Shown here: positions 42,529 to 49,454 of the stretch, in pieces | How positions within the stretch are numbered: position 1 is the stretch's first letter | Layout of the letters: every line of letters begins with the position of its first letter | NCBI GenBank assembly: GCA_047517285.1 | Contig: JAKZTE010000004.1 | Span: forward strand, 1 to 64,000 | Source of the DNA: UBA57 sp963577725 | GTDB taxonomy: Archaea; Thermoproteota; Nitrososphaeria; Nitrososphaerales; UBA57 | DNA: 64,000 nt | Direction: 5' to 3' | Made by a program: the position numbers and the translations under genes | Notes under the pieces: generated by a model | The model's input: the letters and a program-made list of their open reading frames with translations, nothing else | Told to the model about the DNA's origin: nothing | Databases searched by the model: none

Positions 42529-42858
42529 ATGTTTATGAATATAAAAATTGAATTCCCAATAAAGTTTCAAGTTGATGTAAATTTAACAGAATCCAATATT
42601 TCAGGAAAAATTTTTAATGATGATTTAGAAATTCCAATATATATCAAACATGGAGAAAAAGAAATTCTTATTCCTGAAGAATTTCAGGATGTTGGCAGAA
42701 ACATTAAAATAAATTTTACAACCGAAAATGAGAAAATAGTAACTATAACAGGAAAAACAGAAATGAACGACATACAATTAATTCAGATATATGATACTGA
42801 ATTATGGAATAAAATGGCAAATGATAATCCTGTATCTATGTACATGGAAAGTATTTAG
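42529..42858 (+). CDS. Unknown small protein (109 aa)
   Basis: Not recognised. Alternating polar and hydrophobic stretches ('IKIEFPIKFQVDVNL', 'ISGKIFNDDLEIPIYI', 'KINFTTENEKIVTITGK') suggest a beta-rich fold; there are no cysteines, signal peptide or membrane segment. Residue composition is acidic. It lies 28 bp before the SDR gene on the same strand and has its own promoter, opposite the peroxiredoxin promoter. Confidence 0.6.
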   Translation: MFMNIKIEFPIKFQVDVNLTESNISGKIFNDDLEIPIYIKHGEKEILIPEEFQDVGRNIKINFTTENEKIVTITGKTEMNDIQLIQIYDTELWNKMANDNPVSMYMESI

Positions 42859-42886
42859 TAATATTATGAAAGAGATAGTGTAAGAA

Positions 42887-44230
42887 ATGAAAATACTGAT
42901 CACGGGAGCAAGTGGTTTTATTGGTAAGAAACTTGTTCGATTTCTATTAGACAAAAAAATATCCGTTCGAGTAATGTCAAGGAATTTAAAGAGTTTAGAT
43001 AATCTAGAACATAATAATCTAGAGAAAATAAAAGCTGATGCACAAGACTATAAACAAGTACTGAAGGCTCTAGAAGGAATTGATGTTGCGTATTACCTTA
43101 TTCATTCAATGGAGGGTAAATCAAAGGATTGGGAAAGATTTGCAGATCTGGATAAAAGGATTGCAAGGAACTTTGCCGATGCGGCAACAGAATGCAATGT
43201 AAAGAGAATAATATATGTAGGAGGATTAGCGAGCATCCCAGATAATGAAATGTCCAAACATATGTCAAGTAGACAAGAAGTAGGCGAGATTTTAAAAACG
43301 TCGAAAGCTAAGGTCACAGTGTTTCGTGCTTCAGTCATTCTAGGTAAAGGGGGTGGAGGCTTTGAAATGATGAGGTATTTAGTAGAAAGATTACCAATAA
43401 TGGTCTGTCCAAGATGGGTTCTGACAAAATTACAGCCAATATACATAGACGATGTGATACTATATCTCTATGAAAGTTTGAATGTTAAAGAAACTGAAGC
43501 GAGAACATTCGATATTGGAGGACCTGACATACTAGAATATAGAGAAATGATGAAAAAGTATGGAAAAATCAATAATAAATCTATAATAATGATAATTATA
43601 CCATTTCTAAGCCTGAGATTCACCTCATATTGGGTAGATTTGGTTACGCCGATAAGAGCATCATTAGCGCGGCCATTAGTGGAAGGATTAAAAAATCAAT
43701 CAGTAATGACTGAGAAATCAATAATGGACCTGATACCAATCCCACTAAAAGGAGTAGATGAATCATTAAAGTTAACTTCGTATGAGGAAGATAAAGAAGA
43801 CTTCACAAAAAAAGAAAATTACCTTTCTTATTTATTGATAATATTAGGAATTACAGGGGTCTTACATTATCTCATAGATCAAAGATTGATGACAATGCAA
43901 CCATTAACAGGCATAGTAACATTGGTCTGGTTAACAGTAATTGGAATAGGTTATTATTTCGTAAGAAAGAGAGCTAGACTAGGATCGTTGTTGGCAGGAA
44001 TAGTAGGTTGGACTGCAGCGTTATTCTGGTTAACAGACACAATGTATTTGATTTCATATTTACCAAAAATTGGACCATATCAAGTTAGTGAAGGAATGGC
44101 AATTTTAGGAAGTTTTCCTGATGTAAACACGTCAATATTGAACATAATAGGTCTATGTGTAGTTGCATTATTACTAGTAATAGCACACTTTACATTTTAT
44201 GATAAAGAGATTTACACAACACAGTTATGA
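42887..44230 (+). CDS. Atypical SDR (NmrA/YbjT-like) with C-terminal membrane domain
   Basis: 447 residues. The N-terminal Rossmann domain (about 1-290) begins 'ILITGASGFIGKKLVRFLL' (NAD(P)-binding GxxGxxG) with 'VAYYLIHSM' and 'RIIYVGGLAS' following; the catalytic Tyr is not evident, as in atypical extended SDRs of this group. After about residue 310 there are four predicted membrane helices ('YLLIILGITGVLHYLI', 'LTGIVTLVWLTVIGIGYYF', 'LLAGIVGWTAALFWL', 'IIGLCVVALLLVIAHFTF'). It would be a membrane-bound oxidoreductase or NAD(P)-sensing protein; substrate unknown. Its 3' end overlaps the next convergent gene by six bases. Confidence 0.85.
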   Translation: MKILITGASGFIGKKLVRFLLDKKISVRVMSRNLKSLDNLEHNNLEKIKADAQDYKQVLKALEGIDVAYYLIHSMEGKSKDWERFADLDKRIARNFADAATECNVKRIIYVGGLASIPDNEMSKHMSSRQEVGEILKTSKAKVTVFRASVILGKGGGGFEMMRYLVERLPIMVCPRWVLTKLQPIYIDDVILYLYESLNVKETEARTFDIGGPDILEYREMMKKYGKINNKSIIMIIIPFLSLRFTSYWVDLVTPIRASLARPLVEGLKNQSVMTEKSIMDLIPIPLKGVDESLKLTSYEEDKEDFTKKENYLSYLLIILGITGVLHYLIDQRLMTMQPLTGIVTLVWLTVIGIGYYFVRKRARLGSLLAGIVGWTAALFWLTDTMYLISYLPKIGPYQVSEGMAILGSFPDVNTSILNIIGLCVVALLLVIAHFTFYDKEIYTTQL

Positions 44231-44680
44231 AATAATAAGAAAATATCCTAATGCAGCGCCATAAATTGCGTGATTTACGAAACTTGCAATAATGGGAAGA
44301 TTTCCTAATGGATGCTGAAGAGGTTTGACTTTTGTAATTGGCTCATGGATAACTAGAACTACTAGAGCAAAAAGAAATCCTAAAACTATTCCAGAGATTA
44401 AATATGACACCTGAAAGTTAATTATACTTACAGCAATAGCAAAAGCTATACCTCCAAGCCCACCGTGTAGAAGATGAAAAAAGAAGCTCGGAATTAACAG
44501 TTCTTCAGGATTATTTTTAATAATTTTAGATGTAATAACCTGGTTTTCGTGCCATTCGAGAACAGAGATCATTCCCCATTTTTTATACATTGGGACTTGA
44601 AGAATGGACATTGCACCTGTTGCGATAAAACCTGCAATCAATCCATTTAAGATAAAATCAATATTCATTTCAAAAACCAC
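44225..44680 (-). CDS. Four-helix membrane protein, paralogue A
   Basis: 151 residues (about 147 from a second Met at 44668). Four hydrophobic helices. It shares with the next gene the motifs 'GxIAG...AMSI', 'P-(M/F)-YKKWG', 'E-x-HE', and the C-terminal 'P-(L/F)-G...HAIYG'. No known domain. It overlaps the upstream paralogue by about 11 bases, so the pair is probably co-translated and may form one complex in the membrane. Confidence 0.7.
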   Translation of the reverse strand: MVFEMNIDFILNGLIAGFIATGAMSILQVPMYKKWGMISVLEWHENQVITSKIIKNNPEELLIPSFFFHLLHGGLGGIAFAIAVSIINFQVSYLISGIVLGFLFALVVLVIHEPITKVKPLQHPLGNLPIIASFVNHAIYGAALGYFLIIS

Positions 44681-45158
44681 TCCATACAGTAAATACTTTA
44701 TAGAAATTAACAGTTAATTCATAATATTGAACCAAGATAAGACCATAGATAGCATGGCCAGATACACTGATCAAAGCAGGTTTGTAGCCAAATGGACTCT
44801 CGCTCAAAGATTCACCAGTAATCAATTTATGAACGGGTAATAACGTAACAATCCAAACTATAACAGAATAAAGCATTCCAAGCAGAATAGTTGGAAAAGT
44901 ATTTGTGTAACTAATGTAAAAAACAAATGGAATTGACAATAATGAACCATTAATCACGTGAGTAAGAAATCCGAATGAAGAGATTTTATTGTGAAATTCT
45001 CGATTTGCCAATTTACAAAACATCATTTCACTTTCATGAAGTTCATAGACTCCTTTGAGTCCCCATTTTTTATAAAATGGATATTCGAAGATAGACATAG
45101 CCACAGTAGGAAGAATTCCTGCGATGAATCCAATAAACAAATAATCTATGTAAGTCAA
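44670..45158 (-). CDS. Four-helix membrane protein, paralogue B
   Basis: 162 residues, membrane-spanning, paralogous to the 151-residue protein encoded next to it. 'FIGFIAGILPTVAMSIFEYPFYKKWG' (core 'AMSIFEYPFYKKWG') and 'VYELHESEMMFCKL' place His/Glu residues in the first cytoplasmic or external loop; 'GHAIYGLIL' is in the last helix. Function is unknown. It is transcribed away from the CarH-like gene (divergent, about 115 bp). Confidence 0.7.
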   Translation of the reverse strand: MTYIDYLFIGFIAGILPTVAMSIFEYPFYKKWGLKGVYELHESEMMFCKLANREFHNKISSFGFLTHVINGSLLSIPFVFYISYTNTFPTILLGMLYSVIVWIVTLLPVHKLITGESLSESPFGYKPALISVSGHAIYGLILVQYYELTVNFYKVFTVWSGF

Positions 45159-45241
45159 TATTCAATGAATATTTTGTCATCATTTATAATTATACAAAAA
45201 AAATGATACATAGTGCCAATAATTTGGTCTAGTGCTAAATA

Positions 45242-45251
45242 CTATATATAT
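45242..45251 (+). promoter_or_regulatory. TATA-like box of the CarH-like gene
   Basis: CTATATATAT, centred 28 bases before the ATG at 45274, which predicts a leaderless transcript. Confidence 0.45.
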
Positions 45252-45273
45252 TAGAATGTGATTTATTGTCTCA

Positions 45274-46131
45274 ATGGTCTATATAAGAAATAAACGAGTA
45301 AAGGGAATGAATTATTCGTACCTAGTAAAAAGTGTCTGGGACAAAAAGAAAAAGTCATCAAAACAGGAAACGATAAAATATCTCGGAAGAACTGACAAGA
45401 TCGCATTAGAGGACATTCCAAAAGATTACATAGATGACAAGAATATAATTAAGTTCTTTGCAAGTGATCAGAACGCATCAGGTGAAAATTATAATAAATA
45501 TGTGGAAAAGGTGCGTAAAGATTTATTCAAAAAATTAGCAGGTCCTGGGCCTGTTAACCTAGATACTGTATATGATGGATACAGTGATGATTTTTCAATA
45601 CTAGAATTTTATGACAGAATAGTGAAGCACATTCTATATGACGTAGGTGATCTTTGGAAGCGAGATGAATTAATGATAGGAACAGAACATGTTGTAAGTA
45701 ATAGATTACTTGGGATGATTAGTGAGATAAATAAAAAAGATATGAAGAAGAAGAAGAAATCTAAATTATTAATATGTAATCCTTCTGGTGAACGTCATAA
45801 TATTGTATGTAATATGCTTGAATCGATATTAACTAACAAGGGTTATAATGTATATAATATATCCCCGTCGACTCCAAGCAAAGATGTGATAAAATACGTA
45901 GCAAATATCGAACCAGATATGGTATTAGTATCTATAACACTTCCTGCAAATGTACAAAGTGGTATAAATCTTGTTAAGAACATATCCAAAGACTATGACA
46001 AACCCATAGTAGTCGGAGGTCAGGCATTAACAGAAAGTAGCTCAAAGAGATTTCTACCAGCCATAGTAATGTCTAATGAAAATACATTAAACGATAATTT
46101 AAAGGAAATTAAGAATTTAGTTCCTGCTTAA
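45274..46131 (+). CDS. CarH-like cobalamin-binding protein with a non-MerR N-terminal domain
   Basis: 285 residues. Residues about 1-45 are a basic segment ('RNKRVKGMNYSYLVKS', 'QETIKYLGRTDKI') resembling the N-terminal strand region of some IS4-type transposases, not a MerR helix-turn-helix. Residues 105-155 form a B12-binding helical domain with the Wx9EH motif (Trp128, Glu138-His139 in 'LWKRDELMIGTEH'). Residues about 163-260 form the Rossmann B12-binding domain with 'SGERHNI' (His175, the likely cobalt ligand), 'SITL' and 'VVGGQAL'. In CarH the same motifs bind adenosylcobalamin and sense light. DNA binding is not shown here. Confidence 0.8.
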   Translation: MVYIRNKRVKGMNYSYLVKSVWDKKKKSSKQETIKYLGRTDKIALEDIPKDYIDDKNIIKFFASDQNASGENYNKYVEKVRKDLFKKLAGPGPVNLDTVYDGYSDDFSILEFYDRIVKHILYDVGDLWKRDELMIGTEHVVSNRLLGMISEINKKDMKKKKKSKLLICNPSGERHNIVCNMLESILTNKGYNVYNISPSTPSKDVIKYVANIEPDMVLVSITLPANVQSGINLVKNISKDYDKPIVVGGQALTESSSKRFLPAIVMSNENTLNDNLKEIKNLVPA

Positions 46132-46214
46132 CATAATCTAATTACGAAATACGTATGCCGTTAAGAAAGAGGAGGAAATGGGGACGGCAGGATTTGAACC
46201 CACGATCTCCCGGT

Positions 46215-46278
46215 CACTGCTGCTCCAAAGGTACATCATCCAATAAGTCAGTTTTTACCTAAATTATACTATTAGCTT
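46215..46278 (-). other. Canonical intron of tRNA-Trp at 37/38
   Basis: 64 nt between CTCCAG and ACCGGG. GGAG near the intron 3' part can pair with CTCC of the anticodon loop, the usual bulge-helix-bulge central helix. An AGGTA/TACCT helix and a CTGA followed by ATGATGT are also present (see findings). Confidence 0.75.
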
Positions 46279-46287
46279 CTGGAGCCG

Positions 46288-46307
46288 TTAGCGGCACAAC
46301 AAGTGCT
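46288..46307 (-). other. Non-canonical intron in the anticodon stem of tRNA-Trp
   Basis: 20 nt, folds as GCAC-TTGTT-GTGC. Its removal is required for a 5-bp anticodon stem. Like the tRNA-Val intron it begins after TC, with AG as its first two bases. Confidence 0.75.
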
Positions 46308-46363
46308 GACGCCATAACCGAGCTAGGCTACGTCCCCCCCTACTTCTTGAATTAATATTCAAG

Positions 46364-46376
46364 TTATAATATATAT
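46364..46376 (-). promoter_or_regulatory. TATA-like box of tRNA-Trp
   Basis: On the minus strand ATATATATTATAA, about 27-39 bases before the tRNA 5' end. Confidence 0.4.
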
Positions 46377-46390
46377 CGAATGTACCTATT

Positions 46391-46861
46391 TTAAATTAAA
46401 GAATTGCCATTGGAATCAATTATTCCGTTCTTAATACGAGTTGTTGAGATAGGAAGGCCATCTTTTGCATTAAGAAGTTCAATAATTTCTCCATTAAGTA
46501 TACTTAAACCCCGAGATTTTCTTTCGTCGTTTAAGGAGTCTAAACGATGGGAATTCTCAGGGGTTAGAACGATTACATCTATATTGTCTAGAAAACTTGC
46601 CGGTCCAAAGTAATCGTCTAGTTTATAGATATTATATGGAATATTTGGAAATGTGGATTTTATGAAATACTCTATATTCTTTGTTCGATTTTCGTAGTTA
46701 TTAATGACAGTTTTATTTAATTTATTTACAAAATTATCAGAACTGACTCCGATTATTACTTCGTCAGAAATTCTAAATGTTGTTTCTAATAGATGTTTAT
46801 GACCTATATGTAAAATATCAAATGTCCCGCCGACTGCGCCACGTTTGTATTTACTCATCAT
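46391..46861 (-). CDS. coaD: Phosphopantetheine adenylyltransferase, archaeal type
   Basis: 156 residues. It adenylates 4'-phosphopantetheine to dephospho-CoA. The nucleotidyltransferase motif is 'AVGGTFDILHIGHKHLL' (TxxxHxGH, about residues 12-24), with 'IIGVSSDNF' next and the ISSTxxR-like 'PISTTRIKNG' near the C-terminus. The next step in CoA synthesis is the GTP-dependent kinase at 9785-10312. A leftward gene downstream of a tRNA. Confidence 0.92.
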   Translation of the reverse strand: MMSKYKRGAVGGTFDILHIGHKHLLETTFRISDEVIIGVSSDNFVNKLNKTVINNYENRTKNIEYFIKSTFPNIPYNIYKLDDYFGPASFLDNIDVIVLTPENSHRLDSLNDERKSRGLSILNGEIIELLNAKDGLPISTTRIKNGIIDSNGNSLI

Positions 46862-46948
46862 AATATATACAACATGAATTGGGATTTAGATGTATCTTAA
46901 GAATATGAATAGATTTTATATTGAAGAAAATAAATTTAGAATCAAATA

Positions 46949-47854
46949 ATGGATAAACTGGAAATAGATGAAAGATTCGTTACAGCAGGAAAAATAGCGG
47001 CGACTGTTAGAGAACATTTTAAGAAAAAAGATTTAGTCGGAATGACAGTAAATCAAGTTTGTGAAGAAGTAGAATCAATGACAAGAAGGTTGGGAGCAGA
47101 GCCGGGTTTTCCATGTGGTGTATCAATCAATAGTGTTACTGCCCACTATAGTGGAGAATTATTTGACGACCAGACAATAAGAGACGATGCCGTAATTAAA
47201 TTAGATTTAGGAGCGCATATTGATGGCTATGTAGCAGATACAGCTACAACAATCTGTTATGATCCAGATTATCAAGAATTAACATTAGCAACCGAAACAG
47301 CACTGAACAATGCGATAAAGATTGTAAAGGATAAGATTTCTTCTTCCAATATCGGAAAAGTAATTTCTGATACGGCAGATAAATTTGGATTCATACCAAT
47401 ATCAAATCTTTCAGGTCATTCGATTGAGAGATTCAAAGTTCATGCAGGAGTTTCTATACCTAATGTATGGACTCCAGTAGGTTCAAGTTTAAGAATAGGA
47501 AATGTATATGCAATCGAACCATTTCTTACCGTTAAAGATGGATCAGGACATGTTGTAGATGGGAAAACAAAAACAATTTACATGTTGATAAAAAGAAAGA
47601 AAACCGGCGATAAGAAAATAGATGAATTTACAAAAAAGATTTGGGATAGCAGAAACACTCTGCCATTTTCACCAAGATGGTATCTGGATGATTATAAAAA
47701 AGAGGAATTGAATTCGATGTTGAATAAACTTGTAGCAAAGAAAATCATGCGCGTATATCCTGATTTATTAGAAGCAAATAACCAAACGGTTGCACAATTT
47801 GAACATACAATAACGCCTACAGAGAATGGAGCAGTAATTCTAACAAAGACTTAG
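46949..47854 (+). CDS. map: Methionine aminopeptidase, type II
   Basis: 301 residues with the type II insert. It removes initiator methionine. Metal ligands are recognisable: two Asp in 'IKLDLGAHIDGYVADTATT' (core 'LGAHIDGYVADT'), His in 'LSGHSIERFKVH', Glu in 'YAIEPFLTV' and Glu in 'AQFEHTITPTENG'. The N-terminal 'ITREHF'-like 'ATVREHFKKKDLV' and 'GFPCGVSINSVTAHY' are typical. Its stop overlaps the convergent zinc-ribbon gene by four bases. Confidence 0.95.
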   Translation: MDKLEIDERFVTAGKIAATVREHFKKKDLVGMTVNQVCEEVESMTRRLGAEPGFPCGVSINSVTAHYSGELFDDQTIRDDAVIKLDLGAHIDGYVADTATTICYDPDYQELTLATETALNNAIKIVKDKISSSNIGKVISDTADKFGFIPISNLSGHSIERFKVHAGVSIPNVWTPVGSSLRIGNVYAIEPFLTVKDGSGHVVDGKTKTIYMLIKRKKTGDKKIDEFTKKIWDSRNTLPFSPRWYLDDYKKEELNSMLNKLVAKKIMRVYPDLLEANNQTVAQFEHTITPTENGAVILTKT

Positions 47855-48057
47855 TTCTTTTTTATTTCTTCGCCGTATATTAAAGAAATCATAATGTTAT
47901 TGTCGCAATCTTTGCATTTAGCAAGAATTTTATGAACCAAATCTCCGTCTTTAAATTCTCTTTTAGTTGGTTTTTTACAGTCAATACATTCTTCGATTGT
48001 ATAGACTGTGAGTTTTTTTCGTTTCTTGTCGGGTGCACCCATTATTGGTAATGACAT
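47851..48057 (-). CDS. Small zinc-ribbon protein, unknown function
   Basis: 68 residues. 'EECIDCKKPTKREF' and 'LAKCKDCDNNI' give two CxxC knuckles, likely binding one zinc. The N-terminus is basic (KKRKK). It starts immediately after the stop codon of the DUF1512 gene and is therefore cotranscribed with it. The role could be nucleic-acid or protein binding; nothing more specific can be supported. Confidence 0.75.
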   Translation of the reverse strand: MSLPIMGAPDKKRKKLTVYTIEECIDCKKPTKREFKDGDLVHKILAKCKDCDNNIMISLIYGEEIKKN

Positions 48058-49176
48058 CTACTGAATTACTCCTATGGTATTACCAACGCCTACAATTATT
48101 ACTTTATCGTTAGGCTTGGTTCTTTCGTCAATAATTCTATGAATAATATCGTGAACAGAATCAACACTTTCTGCAATATCTTTGGTCATAATAGAGATCG
48201 CTTCAACAATAGTCTGTTTTACAACTATTGCGTAAACAGGGATATTATTATTTGTAGCAGCCTCTTCAATTTTGAATTTATCTACTCCAATTCCTCCTAT
48301 TGCAGCTCCTATCCCTTCGGCAACTTCGCCTGTTTTTTCACCTTCTAGTCTTAGGGCAGCGTCAATCATAATCAAAAGGGATGGATTTTCTTTCTGAATT
48401 AACTCTTGAACGGCATTACCAGGCTGACCTACAGTTCCAGCAGGTCCTTTGGCAGTAACAAGAATTACTTTACGTCCTGAGATATCAGATTCGGCATAAA
48501 CGGTATCTACAGCGATGTCATGTTTTTCATGCTCTAGCATTAATTTACCAACAACCATAGGTCCAATCGCATCGCCGACAGGCTGATTCTTTTTGAACGT
48601 AGTCATTGCTTGGGTTAATGCGTCAGCTTGTAACATAAGAAATGGTATAATCATTTGTAATTGCGCAAGAATAATAAAATTATTTGTCTTTTTACCAACT
48701 AGATAGAAATGACGAACAATTTTGTACACAAAGTTAAATGATGTGGCAATTTCAATAACGTTCTCTACAGAGTTCGCCTTAAGTTCATCTAAATCAGGAA
48801 ACAATTGTTTAATTTCACTTTTCATTCGCATGTCTCTGCTAGTCATGATATGATCAAGTTTATTTACCACACCGGCGGGATCTAAATCAACAGGCATGAT
48901 GGTAAAATATTCAAGAAATGAATCAAGGCGTTTTATTGTTTCTTCTTTGTTATCTAGGCCTTCAGTAATATGATCAATGGTTTCTTGTCTAGACTTATCT
49001 TTCATTTCCTTTAGACGTCCAACGGTTTTGGATAAGTCATTAGTAATAAGCCAGGTTTGTAATTTTTGTCCGTATAAGATTAAAAGGGCTAACGGGAGAT
49101 AAACAATTGCAAGATTAATAATTGGATTACTTGTTATTTGCGCGTTTCCTGCTCCGATTATAAATATTAGATCCAT
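48058..49176 (-). CDS. DUF1512-type archaeal membrane-associated protein
   Basis: 372 residues. One N-terminal hydrophobic helix ('IINLAIVYLPLALLILYG') is followed by a helical region and a C-terminal Rossmann-like half ('VILVTAKGPAGTVGQPGNAV', core 'AKGPAGTVGQPGNA'; 'LLIMIDAALRLEGEKTGEVAEG', core 'DAALRLEGEKTG'; 'GIGAAIGGIGVDKFKIEE'). It matches the archaeal family DUF1512 as I remember it; the function is unknown. It is first in a two-gene unit with the zinc ribbon, upstream of 5S rRNA. Confidence 0.8.
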   Translation of the reverse strand: MDLIFIIGAGNAQITSNPIINLAIVYLPLALLILYGQKLQTWLITNDLSKTVGRLKEMKDKSRQETIDHITEGLDNKEETIKRLDSFLEYFTIMPVDLDPAGVVNKLDHIMTSRDMRMKSEIKQLFPDLDELKANSVENVIEIATSFNFVYKIVRHFYLVGKKTNNFIILAQLQMIIPFLMLQADALTQAMTTFKKNQPVGDAIGPMVVGKLMLEHEKHDIAVDTVYAESDISGRKVILVTAKGPAGTVGQPGNAVQELIQKENPSLLIMIDAALRLEGEKTGEVAEGIGAAIGGIGVDKFKIEEAATNNNIPVYAIVVKQTIVEAISIMTKDIAESVDSVHDIIHRIIDERTKPNDKVIIVGVGNTIGVIQ

Positions 49177-49241
49177 AAAATCAACTTAATTAAGACAGTT
49201 ATGTTACCACTAGAAAATAAGCATTATTAGATAAAATAAAG

Positions 49242-49356
49242 TGCCGGCACCATTGCTTCCCGAGACCGTTAGGACCTCAGTAACACATTGGCGTCGACGG
49301 TCTTAACTTCTGGGTTCGGAATGGGACCAGGTGGAACCCCGTCGCTATGGCCGGCA
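49242..49356 (-). rRNA. rrf: 5S ribosomal RNA
   Basis: About 115 nt on the minus strand. Helix I is TGCCGGC/GCCGGCA, and the core contains the near-universal GGTCCCATTCCGAAC and AGAAGTTAAG segments of 5S loops B and C. It stands alone, with no 16S or 23S within the window, as in several archaeal groups including Nitrososphaerota. Ends are set by the terminal helix and may be off by one or two bases. Confidence 0.95.
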
Positions 49357-49454
49357 GCAATACATTATAAAAATTACACATAGATTAACTTTTTCATTAT
49401 TCACACGATAAAATCATATTAACGAAAGATAACTTATTATATGCAGGTATAAAA

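Larger units (their letters stand above)
46179..46337 (-). tRNA. tRNA-Trp (anticodon CCA) with two introns
   Basis: Minus-strand cloverleaf: acceptor GGGGACG/CGTCCCC with discriminator A, D-arm GCC/GGC, T-arm GTGGG-TTCAAAT-CCTGC, variable AGATC. After removal of two insertions, the anticodon arm becomes TCCGG-CTCCAGA-CCGGG. Intron 1 (20 nt, 46288-46307) splits the 5' strand of the anticodon stem near 28/29. Intron 2 (64 nt, 46215-46278) is at the canonical 37/38 site. The mature tRNA would be 75 nt; CCA is not encoded. Confidence 0.9.

Noticed and set aside
45274..45410. Transposase fragment at the start of the B12-binding protein
   Set aside because: The first ~45 residues resemble the N-terminal strands of some IS4-type transposases, but no catalytic DDE region, inverted repeats or target duplication is present and the frame continues into an intact B12-binding protein.
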